The notes beneath the pieces were generated by a model. It worked only from the letters and a program-made list of their open reading frames with translations. It made no database searches and was not told the DNA's origin. From positions 1 to 10,138 of the forward strand of contig JAMNXK010000044.1 of assembly GCA_023653245.1 (NCBI GenBank): a DNA stretch of 10,138 bases. Reading direction: 5' to 3'. This document shows positions 1 to 7,162 of the stretch, piece after piece; position 1 is the first letter of the stretch; every line of letters starts with the position of its first letter. The translations under genes and the position numbers were made by a program. The stretch is from Tagaea sp. (GTDB lineage: Bacteria; Pseudomonadota; Alphaproteobacteria; CACIAM-22H2).

Positions 1-2891
1 CCCACGCTCTCGAATTCGGCCTGCAGACGCTCGTGCAAGCTCCAATCGGGGATCTTGGGCAGCGGCGGATCGGCCGGGCCGCCCGCCCCGCCGCCGAACA
101 GATTGTTCTGCTGCGTCTCGCGCTCCTCGGCCGTGGCTTGCGCCGTGCGTAGCAAGGTTTCGATCGCCGCGAACACGCGCGCGCGGTTGGGATCGAGCGC
201 GTCGAAGGCGCCCGCCTTCACCAGGTTTTCGAGCTGGCGCTTGTTGATCTGCTTGGCGTCCATGCGCCGGGCCAGATCGAACAGCGAGCGGAACGCGCCG
301 TTGGCGGTCCGCTCGGCGACCAACGCCTGCATCGCGGCGAGGCCGACATTGCGCACGGCGGCGAGCGCGTAGCGCACCGCCCCCTTGCTCTCGCGGTACT
401 CGACCGTGAACGCCGCCTCGGATTTGTTCGCGTCGGGCGGCAGGATGTCGTAGCCGAGGCGCGCGACCTCCTGGCGGAAGAGGTTCAGCTTGTCGGTGTT
501 CGACAGATCGAGCGTCATCGACGCGGCGAAGAACTCGACCGGGTGGTTGGCCTTCAGCCACGCGGTCTGGTAGGCGACGATCGCATAGGCGGCGGCGTGG
601 CTCTTGTTGAATCCGTAGCCGGCGAATTTGTCGACCAGATCGAAAATCGACGAGGCCTTGGCTTCGTCCACGCCGTTCGCCACGGCGCCATCGACGAAGA
701 TCTTTCGCTGGGCTTCCATCTCCTCCTTGATTTTCTTGCCCATGGCGCGGCGCAGCAGGTCGGCCCCGCCGAGCGAGTAGCCCGAGAGCACCTGGGCGAT
801 CTGCATCACCTGTTCTTGGTAGATGATGACGCCGTAGGTCTCCTTGAGAATGGTTTCGAGCTTCGGGTGGAGATAGTCGGGTTTCTCCGCCCCTTGCTTG
901 ACGGCGATGTATTTGGGGATGTTCTCCATCGGGCCTGGGCGATAGAGTGCCACCAGCGCGATGATGTCCTCGATCCGGTCGGGCCTGAGGCGGCGCACCG
1001 CGTCGCGCATGCCCGTGCTTTCCAGCTGGAACACGCCGACCGTGTCGCCCTTGGAGAGCATGTCGTAGGTCTTCTTGTCGTCGAGCGGCAGATGGTCGAT
1101 ATCGACCGTGACGCCGTTGCGCGCGATCAGCTCGACCGCGCGCACGATCACGGTCAGCGTCTTCAAGCCGAGGAAGTCGAACTTGACCAGCCCGGCCTTC
1201 TCGACGTCCTTCATGTTGAACTGCGTGACCGGCATCGAGGAGCGCGGATCGCGATAGAGCGGCACCAGCTCCTCCAGCGGCCGGTCGCCGATCACCACGC
1301 CCGCGGCGTGGGTCGAGGCGTGGCGATAGAGGCCTTCGAGGCTTTGCGCGATCTCGACCAGACGCGCCACGGACTCGTCCGTGGCGATCATTTCGCGCAG
1401 CAACGGCTCGCCCTTGATCGCTTCGGGCAGCGTGACGGGGGCGGCCGGGTTGTTGGGCACGAGCTTGCAGATGCGATCGACTTGCCCATAGGGCATGCCG
1501 AGCACGCGGCCGACGTCGCGCAGCACGGCGCGCGCCTGGAGCTTTCCGAAGGTGATGATCTGCGCGACGCGGTCCTGGCCGTAGACTTGCTGGACGTAGC
1601 GGATGACCTCGTCGCGCCGATCCTGGCAGAAATCGACGTCGAAATCGGGCATCGACACGCGCTCGGGATTCAAGAAGCGCTCGAACAACAGGCCGAAGCG
1701 CAAGGGATCGAGATCGGTGATGGTCAGCGCCCAGGCGACCACCGAGCCCGCCCCCGAGCCGCGGCCCGGGCCCACCGGGATCGCTTCGCGCTTGGCCCAT
1801 TGGATGAAGTCGGCGACGATCAGGAAGTACCCCGGAAAGCCCATCTTGACGATCACGTCGGCTTCGAATTCGAGCCGATCGCGATAGGGCCTGGCCGCTT
1901 CTTCGCGCGCGGCTTCGTCCATCCCGGGCGTGTAGACGGCCGCGATCAGGCGCTTCTCCAAGCCTTCGCGCGCCGCTTGGCGCAGCGCGTCGGCCTCGGA
2001 CACGTCCTTGGCGAGGGCCGAGCGCGGCAGGATGGGTTTGCGCCCCGTCACCCACCACGAACAGCGTTTGGCGATCGTCAGCGTGTTGTCGACCGCCTCG
2101 GGCAGATCGGCGAAAAGTTCGCGCATCTCCTCGGCGGACTTGAAGCGATGCTCCGGCGTCAAACGCCGCCGCTCGCGGTCGGCGACGAAGCGCCCCTCGG
2201 CGATGCACAGCAGCGCGTCGTGCGCGTCGTACATCGCCGCGTCGGCGAAATAGACGCCGTTGGTCGCGACCAGCGGGATGTTTTTCTCGTACGCCAAGCC
2301 GATCAGCGATTCTTCGATTTTCGCTTCCTCGGGCAGACCGTGACGCTGGATCTCGATATAGAGACGATCGGCGAACGCTTCGCGCAAGCGATCGAGCAAG
2401 GCTTCGGCCGCGGCGCGCTGGCCTTCGAGCAGCAAGCGCCCGACGGGTCCCGTCAACCCGCCGGTCAGGCAAATCAAGCCGTCGGATTTCGCGGCGATGT
2501 CGGCGAGCGCCACTTGCGGCGTCTCGCCCGGCGGCGTGTCGAGATAGGCGCGGCTGGAGAGCTTGGCGAGATTGGCCCCGCCCGCTTCGGTCCGCGCGAT
2601 CAGTAGCAAGCGATCGGGCTCGGGCGTCTTGCCGAGGCCGCGCGCCGCCATGCCCCCGCTCTCGCCCTCGCGCCGCACGCCCAGATCGCAGCCGATCAAG
2701 GGCTGAACGCCCGCGTCGGCGCAGGCGCTCGAGAACTCCAGCGCGCCGAACAGATTGCCCGTATCGGCGATCCCGACCGCCGGCATGCCGGCCTTCGCGG
2801 CGAGCTCGACCAGCTTCTTGATCTTGATCGCCCCCTCGGACAGCGAATAGGCCGAGTGGGCGCGCAGATGGACGAACGACGCGTGGGGCAT
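1..2891 (-). CDS. dnaE: DNA polymerase III subunit alpha (5' 963 codons; 3' end beyond window)
   Basis: This is the catalytic subunit of the replicative polymerase, which extends DNA from primers while bound to the sliding clamp. The ATG at 2891-2889 gives [20 protein letters not shown], the usual start of the N-terminal PHP domain. The polymerase active site shows as PDFDVDFC (residues 415-422), with Asp418 and Asp420 as the metal-binding pair, and KFDFLGL with Asp572 as the third acidic residue. These sit about 17 residues later than in the E. coli enzyme. A clamp-binding motif QNNLF lies at residues 928-932. The frame is open throughout the visible part. The family is usually about 1150 residues, so the OB-fold and tau-binding end is missing here only because the window stops. 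I see no strong ribosome binding site. The gene is divergent from the low-GC pair at 3005-3917, across 113 bases. Confidence 0.97.
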   Translation of the reverse strand, partial: MPHASFVHLRAHSAYSLSEGAIKIKKLVELAAKAGMPAVGIADTGNLFGALEFSSACADAGVQPLIGCDLGVRREGESGGMAARGLGKTPEPDRLLLIARTEAGGANLAKLSSRAYLDTPPGETPQVALADIAAKSDGLICLTGGLTGPVGRLLLEGQRAAAEALLDRLREAFADRLYIEIQRHGLPEEAKIEESLIGLAYEKNIPLVATNGVYFADAAMYDAHDALLCIAEGRFVADRERRRLTPEHRFKSAEEMRELFADLPEAVDNTLTIAKRCSWWVTGRKPILPRSALAKDVSEADALRQAAREGLEKRLIAAVYTPGMDEAAREEAARPYRDRLEFEADVIVKMGFPGYFLIVADFIQWAKREAIPVGPGRGSGAGSVVAWALTITDLDPLRFGLLFERFLNPERVSMPDFDVDFCQDRRDEVIRYVQQVYGQDRVAQIITFGKLQARAVLRDVGRVLGMPYGQVDRICKLVPNNPAAPVTLPEAIKGEPLLREMIATDESVARLVEIAQSLEGLYRHASTHAAGVVIGDRPLEELVPLYRDPRSSMPVTQFNMKDVEKAGLVKFDFLGLKTLTVIVRAVELIARNGVTVDIDHLPLDDKKTYDMLSKGDTVGVFQLESTGMRDAVRRLRPDRIEDIIALVALYRPGPMENIPKYIAVKQGAEKPDYLHPKLETILKETYGVIIYQEQVMQIAQVLSGYSLGGADLLRRAMGKKIKEEMEAQRKIFVDGAVANGVDEAKASSIFDLVDKFAGYGFNKSHAAAYAIVAYQTAWLKANHPVEFFAASMTLDLSNTDKLNLFRQEVARLGYDILPPDANKSEAAFTVEYRESKGAVRYALAAVRNVGLAAMQALVAERTANGAFRSLFDLARRMDAKQINKRQLENLVKAGAFDALDPNRARVFAAIETLLRTAQATAEERETQQNNLFGGGAGGPADPPLPKIPDWSLHERLQAEFESV

Positions 2892-2939
2892 GGGCGCAGT
2901 AAGACCCGAGTCGGGGCGCGCGGGCAATGCGTCTCTGAG

Positions 2940-2968
2940 CTTGACCGGCGGTATTTGCGCCGCTACCA
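2940..2968 (+). promoter_or_regulatory. Predicted promoter of the two-gene low-GC unit
   Basis: CTTGAC at 2940-2945 is followed 17 bases later by CTACCA at 2963-2968. This fits the spacing of the alphaproteobacterial housekeeping consensus (CTTGAC, 17 bases, CTATAT), with a perfect -35 and a poor -10. Transcription would start near 2975 and give a leader of about 30 bases before the TTG at 3005. This is inferred from sequence only. Confidence 0.4.
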
Positions 2969-2998
2969 ATCCTGAAACCTATCGCTGAGAGATGGTAG
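2963..2998. repeat. Inverted repeat CTACCA/TGGTAG over promoter and leader
   Basis: CTACCA (2963-2968) is the exact reverse complement of TGGTAG (2993-2998). Allowing one unpaired A, the arms lengthen by two pairs (TC with GA). The left arm coincides with the predicted -10 and the right arm lies just before the TTG start at 3005. It could be an operator or an mRNA hairpin limiting ribosome access. A 6-base repeat with a 24-base spacer can also arise by chance. Confidence 0.35.
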
Positions 2999-3004
2999 AA
3001 ATCC

Positions 3005-3613
3005 TTGGGCAGTTTCGACAAAGTCGTTTGGGCCATACTCGGAATCGCGGCTTTGACGGGCGGCGCCATTTGGTATTGGTCCTCTTCGCTGGCGCCGATC
3101 GTCTCCGACCAAGCCAATCAAGGTTGGGTCGGATTTATCGGCCTGTATTTGACCTTGCTCGGCCTCGCGCTAGCCGGTCATCAACTTTGGAAAGTCAGGT
3201 CGGCGACCATGGCTGTTCAAGCTTCGTCAAAAGCACTGATTAAGCAAGTGACGTCATCGACCCGGATGTTCGAGGCAATCGAAGTAAAACGCGAGATTGC
3301 ACTTCTCAAGTCCAACGTCATTCGCCAGGAACTCGAAGCCGCGCTTCAGTCGCTCGACACCGTTCGAGGACGCTTCGCGTTTCTGAAGGAGATCGCCGCC
3401 GACAACGCGGCCGTCGTGGTGGATACGCAGGCACAGATGGGGGAGCTTGACCGGATCGAAAGCGTCATCCGGACCGCCCAGACCAAGGCGACAAAGCCAC
3501 GGGACCGGGTGAAACTCGTCACGGATATTGGTAAGATCGAAGCGGTGGCGATGGCCCATGCGGCGAAGTTCGCCCTCACGTCAAGGACCGAGAGCCATGT
3601 CAAAGATGCTTAG
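3005..3613 (+). CDS. Uncharacterised two-helix membrane protein with long helical cytoplasmic tail
   Basis: I do not recognise this 202-residue protein. Two hydrophobic segments, residues 7-25 and 41-62, flank a short polar loop. Basic residues after the second (Lys63, Arg65) suggest both ends are cytoplasmic. Residues 63-202 look almost wholly helical and charged, with an RREL-like heptad flavour around 90-130, and could form a coiled coil. The start is TTG at 3005: an in-frame TAG lies at 2996-2998, and the next ATG (residue 69) would delete both membrane helices. The ribosome binding site is weak. GC is clearly lower than in neighbouring genes. It overlaps the next gene by 17 bases, so the pair is probably co-translated. 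A membrane-anchored sensor or effector is possible, but that is conjecture. Confidence 0.75.
   Translation: MGSFDKVVWAILGIAALTGGAIWYWSSSLAPIVSDQANQGWVGFIGLYLTLLGLALAGHQLWKVRSATMAVQASSKALIKQVTSSTRMFEAIEVKREIALLKSNVIRQELEAALQSLDTVRGRFAFLKEIAADNAAVVVDTQAQMGELDRIESVIRTAQTKATKPRDRVKLVTDIGKIEAVAMAHAAKFALTSRTESHVKDA
3583..3587 (+). promoter_or_regulatory. Ribosome binding site AAGGA that fixes the start at 3597
   Basis: AAGGA lies nine bases before the ATG at 3597, inside the end of the preceding gene. It selects this ATG over earlier in-frame starts such as 3528, which would add 23 residues of arginine-rich out-of-frame-looking sequence. Confidence 0.65.
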
Positions 3614-3917
3614 CGACCTTGTCCCCGTCGTCTTGGAAAAGTCCAAGGAAAGAAAGATATCCTGGAGACCGGAGACTCCGGAGATGTTCGTGGCCGAGGT
3701 CGGCAAGAATCGTACATTGGTCATTTTCCAGGATGACATCGACGTGCACCTGTCCCTGAGAGACTCGACGAATGCCGAACTGGAAGGGATTTCTACCGAG
3801 AAGGATTTCTTTGGAACCAGAGCGAAGCTTCGCGAGACTTACGATTTGGCCCGTAGACAAGCACTCAAGCTCGACGAGGTAATCGACGAGGTCAAACAGA
3901 CGCTCCTCAGCCTATAG
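3597..3917 (+). CDS. Small uncharacterised soluble protein, partner of the membrane protein before it
   Basis: The protein is 106 residues with no signal peptide or membrane helix. Its layout is an N-terminal helix ending in KERKISWRP (17-25), a central stretch that looks like beta strands (30-55, including TLVIF and VHLSL), an acidic turn, and a C-terminal helix with YDLARRQALKLDEVIDEV (82-99). This layout resembles a class of roughly 100-residue hypothetical proteins I recall from accessory regions, with a start like EKTKEGKISW and an end like LARRQALGVDE. I know no function or family name. The start is set by AAGGA at 3583-3587. It overlaps the upstream membrane gene by 17 bases and ends in TAG at 3915-3917, overlapping the convergent gene's stop. 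GC is about 50%, far below the flanks. Confidence 0.75.
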   Translation: MSKMLSDLVPVVLEKSKERKISWRPETPEMFVAEVGKNRTLVIFQDDIDVHLSLRDSTNAELEGISTEKDFFGTRAKLRETYDLARRQALKLDEVIDEVKQTLLSL

Positions 3918-4628
3918 CCCCTCGCTATCGATCCACCGCCATTGCGGGCTGTGGATAGCTTGGTCGTCGGTCGTGGTGAGGATCCCGAAGCGCGCGGCGG
4001 CGATCGCCAGCACGGTCTCGTTCTCCCAGCGGTCGCGCCAGGCGGCCAAAGCGGCGGCTTCGGCCGGATCGAGATCGTCGCTCAGATGCCAAAGCCCGAC
4101 GGCGTAGAACCCCGTCTCGCGCGCGCCGATCGCGCGCTGCAGCGCGGCCAGCGGATCTCCGGCCGCCGGATAGACCGGCAGATACACGCGCCCGTGATTG
4201 CGGTTGCCGATGAACGGCCCGCCCAGACGCACCGGCACGGGCGTCGTCGGAAAATCCCGCGCGCGGGCTTCGTAGGTCCGCGCGGTCGCCTCGTCCACCG
4301 GGCCGGCGAGCGTGGCGTGCAGCACGTCGCGGCGCTTGGCGTGTGTCGCCCAGGCGATCTTGGGACCGACGGCGCTCGACTTCAGCGCCGCTTCGATCGA
4401 CCGAAACACCGGGCTGGCGTCGAGCGCCTCCGCCGGCACGTGCAGGACCAGCGCGTGGCGCGGGCTGGCGTAACGCCCGTCGACATAGTCCTTGCCGGGC
4501 GCGCGCGAGATCGCGCGACGATGGCCGGGGTCGATCAGCGGGAGATGGGCGAGGCGGTAATCGTCGCCGAGCGCGAAGCCTTCGCCGGGCTCGAAACGGT
4601 GCCGGTATTCGGCGTACCGAAGCCTCAC
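3912..4628 (-). CDS. Hypothetical protein, possibly 2H-phosphoesterase-like
   Basis: The product has 238 residues, no signal peptide and no membrane segment. Two short motifs stand out: HATL at residues 104-107 and HLSD at 181-184, 77 residues apart. Paired H-x-T/S motifs at about that distance mark the 2H phosphoesterase (LigT-like) fold, which acts on 2',3'-cyclic phosphates and similar bonds. The second motif lacks the hydrophobic residue that normally follows, so the assignment is tentative. The first 100 residues (with DYRLAHLPLIDPGHR at 23-37) match nothing I know. The start is GTG at 4628-4626, sharing GTGA with the stop of the lipoprotein gene, which points to translational coupling. 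Its TAG stop lies in the same CTATAG hexamer as the stop of the gene on the other strand. Confidence 0.75.
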   Translation of the reverse strand: MRLRYAEYRHRFEPGEGFALGDDYRLAHLPLIDPGHRRAISRAPGKDYVDGRYASPRHALVLHVPAEALDASPVFRSIEAALKSSAVGPKIAWATHAKRRDVLHATLAGPVDEATARTYEARARDFPTTPVPVRLGGPFIGNRNHGRVYLPVYPAAGDPLAALQRAIGARETGFYAVGLWHLSDDLDPAEAAALAAWRDRWENETVLAIAAARFGILTTTDDQAIHSPQWRWIDSEGL

Positions 4629-5179
4629 CGCGCCGGCGGCAAGGGCGCGCTATCGACGCCCGGGCGCGGAACGGCCGGCAAGGGTGCGGGCCGAGCCGTC
4701 GGCGCTTCGCTGCCTTGGCGCGAGGCGGCCGTGCGCGGGGTCATCGAGAACTCGATACGACTCGCCGAGGTCAGCGTGCCCGAGGGCAGGATCTGGATCG
4801 TCGCGACGCGCTCGCCCTGCTGATAGACCAGCACCGACGTCGCCGAGCGGATGTTCGACACTTCCTGCCAGCCGAAGCGCGGCATTTCGCGGCGATAGAA
4901 TTCGTACATGTCGGCGACCGAGCTGCTCGGGCTCATCACCAACCGGCCGAACCACGCGCCGTCGTTGCCCATCACGAACAGATTGTTGAGATCGACCGAG
5001 GCGTTGGCGGGCATCGGCACGTCGGTGAAGCGCACGAAGCCGGGGCCCGGCGAGGCGTTGCGGTCGTTGGGGCTCTGCGCCGCCCCGGTCGTCGCGGTCT
5101 GCCCGGTCAAGCCGCAGGCGCCGAGCGCCAGCGCGCCCAACAGCGCGAATCCCAATCTGCGATGGACATAGAGCGACAA
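4625..5179 (-). CDS. Predicted outer-membrane lipoprotein of unknown function
   Basis: The 184-residue precursor has a signal peptide with Arg7-Arg8, a hydrophobic core (10-19) and the lipobox LGAC, giving lipidation at Cys22. Residue +2 of the mature protein is Gly, not Asp, so by the E. coli rule it should be released by the Lol system to the outer membrane. A folded region spans about 48-147 and contains WFGRLVMSPSSSVADMYEFY (76-95), then an REMPRFGW stretch and alternating strands. The last 25 residues are rich in Pro and Ala. I cannot name the domain. The start is TTG at 5179-5177: there is no in-frame ATG or GTG back to lolD, and GGGAG lies six bases before the TTG. It follows lolD by 55 bases and overlaps the next gene as GTGA. 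Confidence 0.85.
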   Translation of the reverse strand: MSLYVHRRLGFALLGALALGACGLTGQTATTGAAQSPNDRNASPGPGFVRFTDVPMPANASVDLNNLFVMGNDGAWFGRLVMSPSSSVADMYEFYRREMPRFGWQEVSNIRSATSVLVYQQGERVATIQILPSGTLTSASRIEFSMTPRTAASRQGSEAPTARPAPLPAVPRPGVDSAPLPPAR

Positions 5180-5182
5180 AAC

Positions 5183-5196
5183 CGACTCCCGAGTCG
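5183..5196 (-). promoter_or_regulatory. Palindrome enclosing the ribosome binding site of the lipoprotein gene
   Basis: On the minus strand the leader reads CGACTCGGGAGTCG. The arms CGACT and AGTCG are perfect and enclose CGGG. The likely Shine-Dalgarno GGGAG spans the loop and 3' arm, six bases before the TTG start at 5179. Folding would partly hide it, so translation may rely on ribosomes arriving from lolD or on a structure change. The short stem makes this a modest claim. Confidence 0.4.
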
Positions 5197-5234
5197 CAAG
5201 ACACCGGACAGTGTTTCGCCGCCGCCGCGTGGCG

Positions 5235-5915
5235 TCAAGGGGCAGCGAGCACGCCGTCTTTCAACACCACGATCCGGTCCATGCGCGCGGCGAGGTCGGG
5301 GTTGTGCGTGGCGACCAAAGCCGCGAGACCCGTCGTGCGCACCAAAGTCAAAAGCTCGGCGAACACGCCTTCGGCCGTGCGCGGATCGAGATTGCCGGTC
5401 GGCTCGTCGGCCAGCAGCACCTTGGGGCCGTTGGCGACGGCGCGCACGATGGCCACACGCTGCTGCTCGCCGCCCGACAGCCGCGCGGGCCGATGGTCTT
5501 CGCGCGCCGCGAGCCCGACGCGCGCCAGCAGATCGCGCGCGCGCGCGGCGGCTTGCGCCTTCGTGCGGCCCGCGATCAGCTGCGGCAGGCTGACGTTTTC
5601 GAGCGCCGAGAACTCGGGCAGCAGATGATGGAACTGGTAGACGAATCCCAAATCGGCGCGGCGCGCCACGGTGCGCGCGGCTTCGTCCATCGCCCCGCAA
5701 TCGCGCCCGCCGAGCAGCACCGCCCCCTCGTCGGGTTTCTCGAGCAGGCCCGCGCAATGCAGCAGCGTCGACTTCCCCGCCCCCGACGGGCCCACCAAGG
5801 CGACGCACTCGCCGGGCATGAGCGCAAGATCGAGCCCGCGCAGCACGTGCAATTCGCCGCCCGCCTGCTTGAAGCGCCGGTGGATGCCGCGCAATTCCAG
5901 CGCCGCCTCACTCAT
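5235..5915 (-). CDS. lolD: Lipoprotein-releasing system ATP-binding protein LolD
   Basis: LolD is the cytoplasmic ATPase that powers extraction of outer-membrane lipoproteins from the inner membrane for transfer to LolA. The 226-residue protein has every ABC motif: Walker [10 protein letters not shown] (42-50), Q-loop Gln94, signature [10 protein letters not shown] (146-155), Walker B VLLADEP (166-172) and the H-loop His204. The stretch [12 protein letters not shown] (91-102) around the Q-loop is typical of LolD and separates it from MacB or FtsE relatives. The length is normal. The ATG at 5915-5913 overlaps the end of the permease gene by eight bases, so the two are coupled. The lipoprotein gene 55 bases downstream is a plausible client. 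Confidence 0.95.
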   Translation of the reverse strand: MSEAALELRGIHRRFKQAGGELHVLRGLDLALMPGECVALVGPSGAGKSTLLHCAGLLEKPDEGAVLLGGRDCGAMDEAARTVARRADLGFVYQFHHLLPEFSALENVSLPQLIAGRTKAQAAARARDLLARVGLAAREDHRPARLSGGEQQRVAIVRAVANGPKVLLADEPTGNLDPRTAEGVFAELLTLVRTTGLAALVATHNPDLAARMDRIVVLKDGVLAAP

Positions 5916-7155
5916 AGCGCAGCGCCTCGACCGGATCGAGGCGTGCGGCGCGCCACGCGGGATAGACCGTCGCCAGGAACGACAGCCCGAGCGCCATCGC
6001 GAGCACTTCGAAGACCTCGCGCGGGTCCATCTTGGAGGGCATGGTGGCGAGGAAATAGACCTCGGGCGAAAACAGCTGCGTGCCGGTCACCCATTGCAGG
6101 AACTGGCGCACGTATTCGATGTTGAGGTTGAACGTCACGCCCAACGCCAACCCCGCGAGCGTGCCGAGCAGGCCGATCGAAGCCCCCGCCATGAAGAAGA
6201 TGCGCAACACGCTCCCGCGCGACGCGCCCATGGTGCGCAAGATCGCGATGTCGCGCGACTTGTCCTTCACCAGCATGATCAGCGACGAGACGATGTTGAA
6301 CGCCGCGACCAGGATGATCAGCGTCAGGATCAGGAACATCACGTTGCGCTCGACCTGGACCGCGTTGAAGAAGCTCGAATTGGCCTGCTGCCAGTCGAGC
6401 ACGCGCACGCCCTGCCCCGCCGCCGCCACGACCTCGCGCCGAGCCTGCCAGATACGCTGCGGGTCGCGCACGAAAACCTCGATGCCGCTGGCGCCGTCGC
6501 CGGTGCGGAAGAAGGTCTGCCCCGCCTCCATCGGCAGGAAGACGAAAGCGTTGTCGTATTCGAACATGCCGGCTTCGTAGATCGCGGCCACGCGGAAGGC
6601 GCGCAAACGCGGCATGGTGCCGAAGGCGGTGACGTTGCCTTGCGGGGAGATCAGCGTGATCCGATCCCCGACCGACAGGCCCAACCGCGAAGCCATGCGG
6701 ATGCCGATCATCGCGGCGTCGTCGCCGCGGAAATCGGCGAGCGCGCCGGACTTGATGTTGGACACGATCAAATTCCGCCGCGCCATGTCTTCGGGCCGTA
6801 GCGCGCGCACCAGCGCGCCGCCCGCCACGCCGTTGGCGGTGGCCATCGCCTGGCCCTCGACCAAGGGCGAGGCGTCGATCACGTCGGGCAGGCCGCGCAT
6901 GCGTTGGGTCACGGCGTCCCAATCGGTCAGCGGACCGGCGGCGCCGTAGATCGTCATGTGGCCGTTGAGGCCGAGGATGCGGCCCAGCAGCTCGGCGCGA
7001 AAACCGTTCATCACCGCCATGACGATGATGAGCGTGGCCACGCCCAAGGCGATCCCGGTCAGCGAAAACCAGGCGATGACCGAGATGAACCCTTCCTGGC
7101 GGCGCGCGCGCAAATAGCGCATCGCCACCATCCGTTCGAACGCGCCGAAGGCCAT
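5908..7155 (-). CDS. lolC: Lipoprotein-releasing system permease (LolC/LolE family, LolF-like)
   Basis: This is the inner-membrane part of the lipoprotein exporter. The 415 residues follow the family plan: a short cytoplasmic start with [19 protein letters not shown] (13-31), TM1 at 24-50, a large periplasmic domain (51-270), and TM2 271-297, TM3 316-342 and TM4 381-400. The C-terminal [17 protein letters not shown] (399-415) is a hallmark. The periplasmic stretch around [19 protein letters not shown] (169-187) lies where LolC has the hook that contacts LolA. Only one permease gene sits beside lolD, unlike lolCDE of enteric bacteria, so a homodimeric LolD-LolF type complex is likely; a second copy elsewhere cannot be excluded. 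The ATG at 7155 is seven bases after the proS stop, with AAGG about 11 bases before it. Confidence 0.94.
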   Translation of the reverse strand: MAFGAFERMVAMRYLRARRQEGFISVIAWFSLTGIALGVATLIIVMAVMNGFRAELLGRILGLNGHMTIYGAAGPLTDWDAVTQRMRGLPDVIDASPLVEGQAMATANGVAGGALVRALRPEDMARRNLIVSNIKSGALADFRGDDAAMIGIRMASRLGLSVGDRITLISPQGNVTAFGTMPRLRAFRVAAIYEAGMFEYDNAFVFLPMEAGQTFFRTGDGASGIEVFVRDPQRIWQARREVVAAAGQGVRVLDWQQANSSFFNAVQVERNVMFLILTLIILVAAFNIVSSLIMLVKDKSRDIAILRTMGASRGSVLRIFFMAGASIGLLGTLAGLALGVTFNLNIEYVRQFLQWVTGTQLFSPEVYFLATMPSKMDPREVFEVLAMALGLSFLATVYPAWRAARLDPVEALRYE

Positions 7156-7162
7156 GAAGCGC

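Noticed and set aside
543..2606. Long plus-strand open frame of 687 codons
   Set aside because: It is antisense to dnaE, whose own frame has all polymerase motifs. Its protein is His-, Asp- and Arg-rich low-quality sequence typical of the mirror of a high-GC gene.
2905..2915. Palindrome CCCGAGTCGGG before the dnaE start
   Set aside because: Eleven bases with a one-base centre is expected by chance in high-GC DNA, and it cannot form a normal RNA hairpin.
3528..3596. Longer start for the small protein at 3528
   Set aside because: The extra 23 residues are Arg- and Pro-rich and lie inside the preceding gene in another frame. The ribosome site AAGGA favours 3597.
3931..3956. ATCCAC/GTGGAT hairpin as terminator of the two-gene unit
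   Set aside because: It lies inside the convergent coding gene and has no T run after it on the plus strand.
4343..5593. Plus-strand open frame of 416 codons
   Set aside because: It is opposite the lipoprotein and lolD genes, Arg-rich, and has no domain.
5211..6801. Two long plus-strand frames opposite lolD and the Lol permease
   Set aside because: Both are antisense shadows. The minus-strand proteins carry full ABC and LolC/E motifs.
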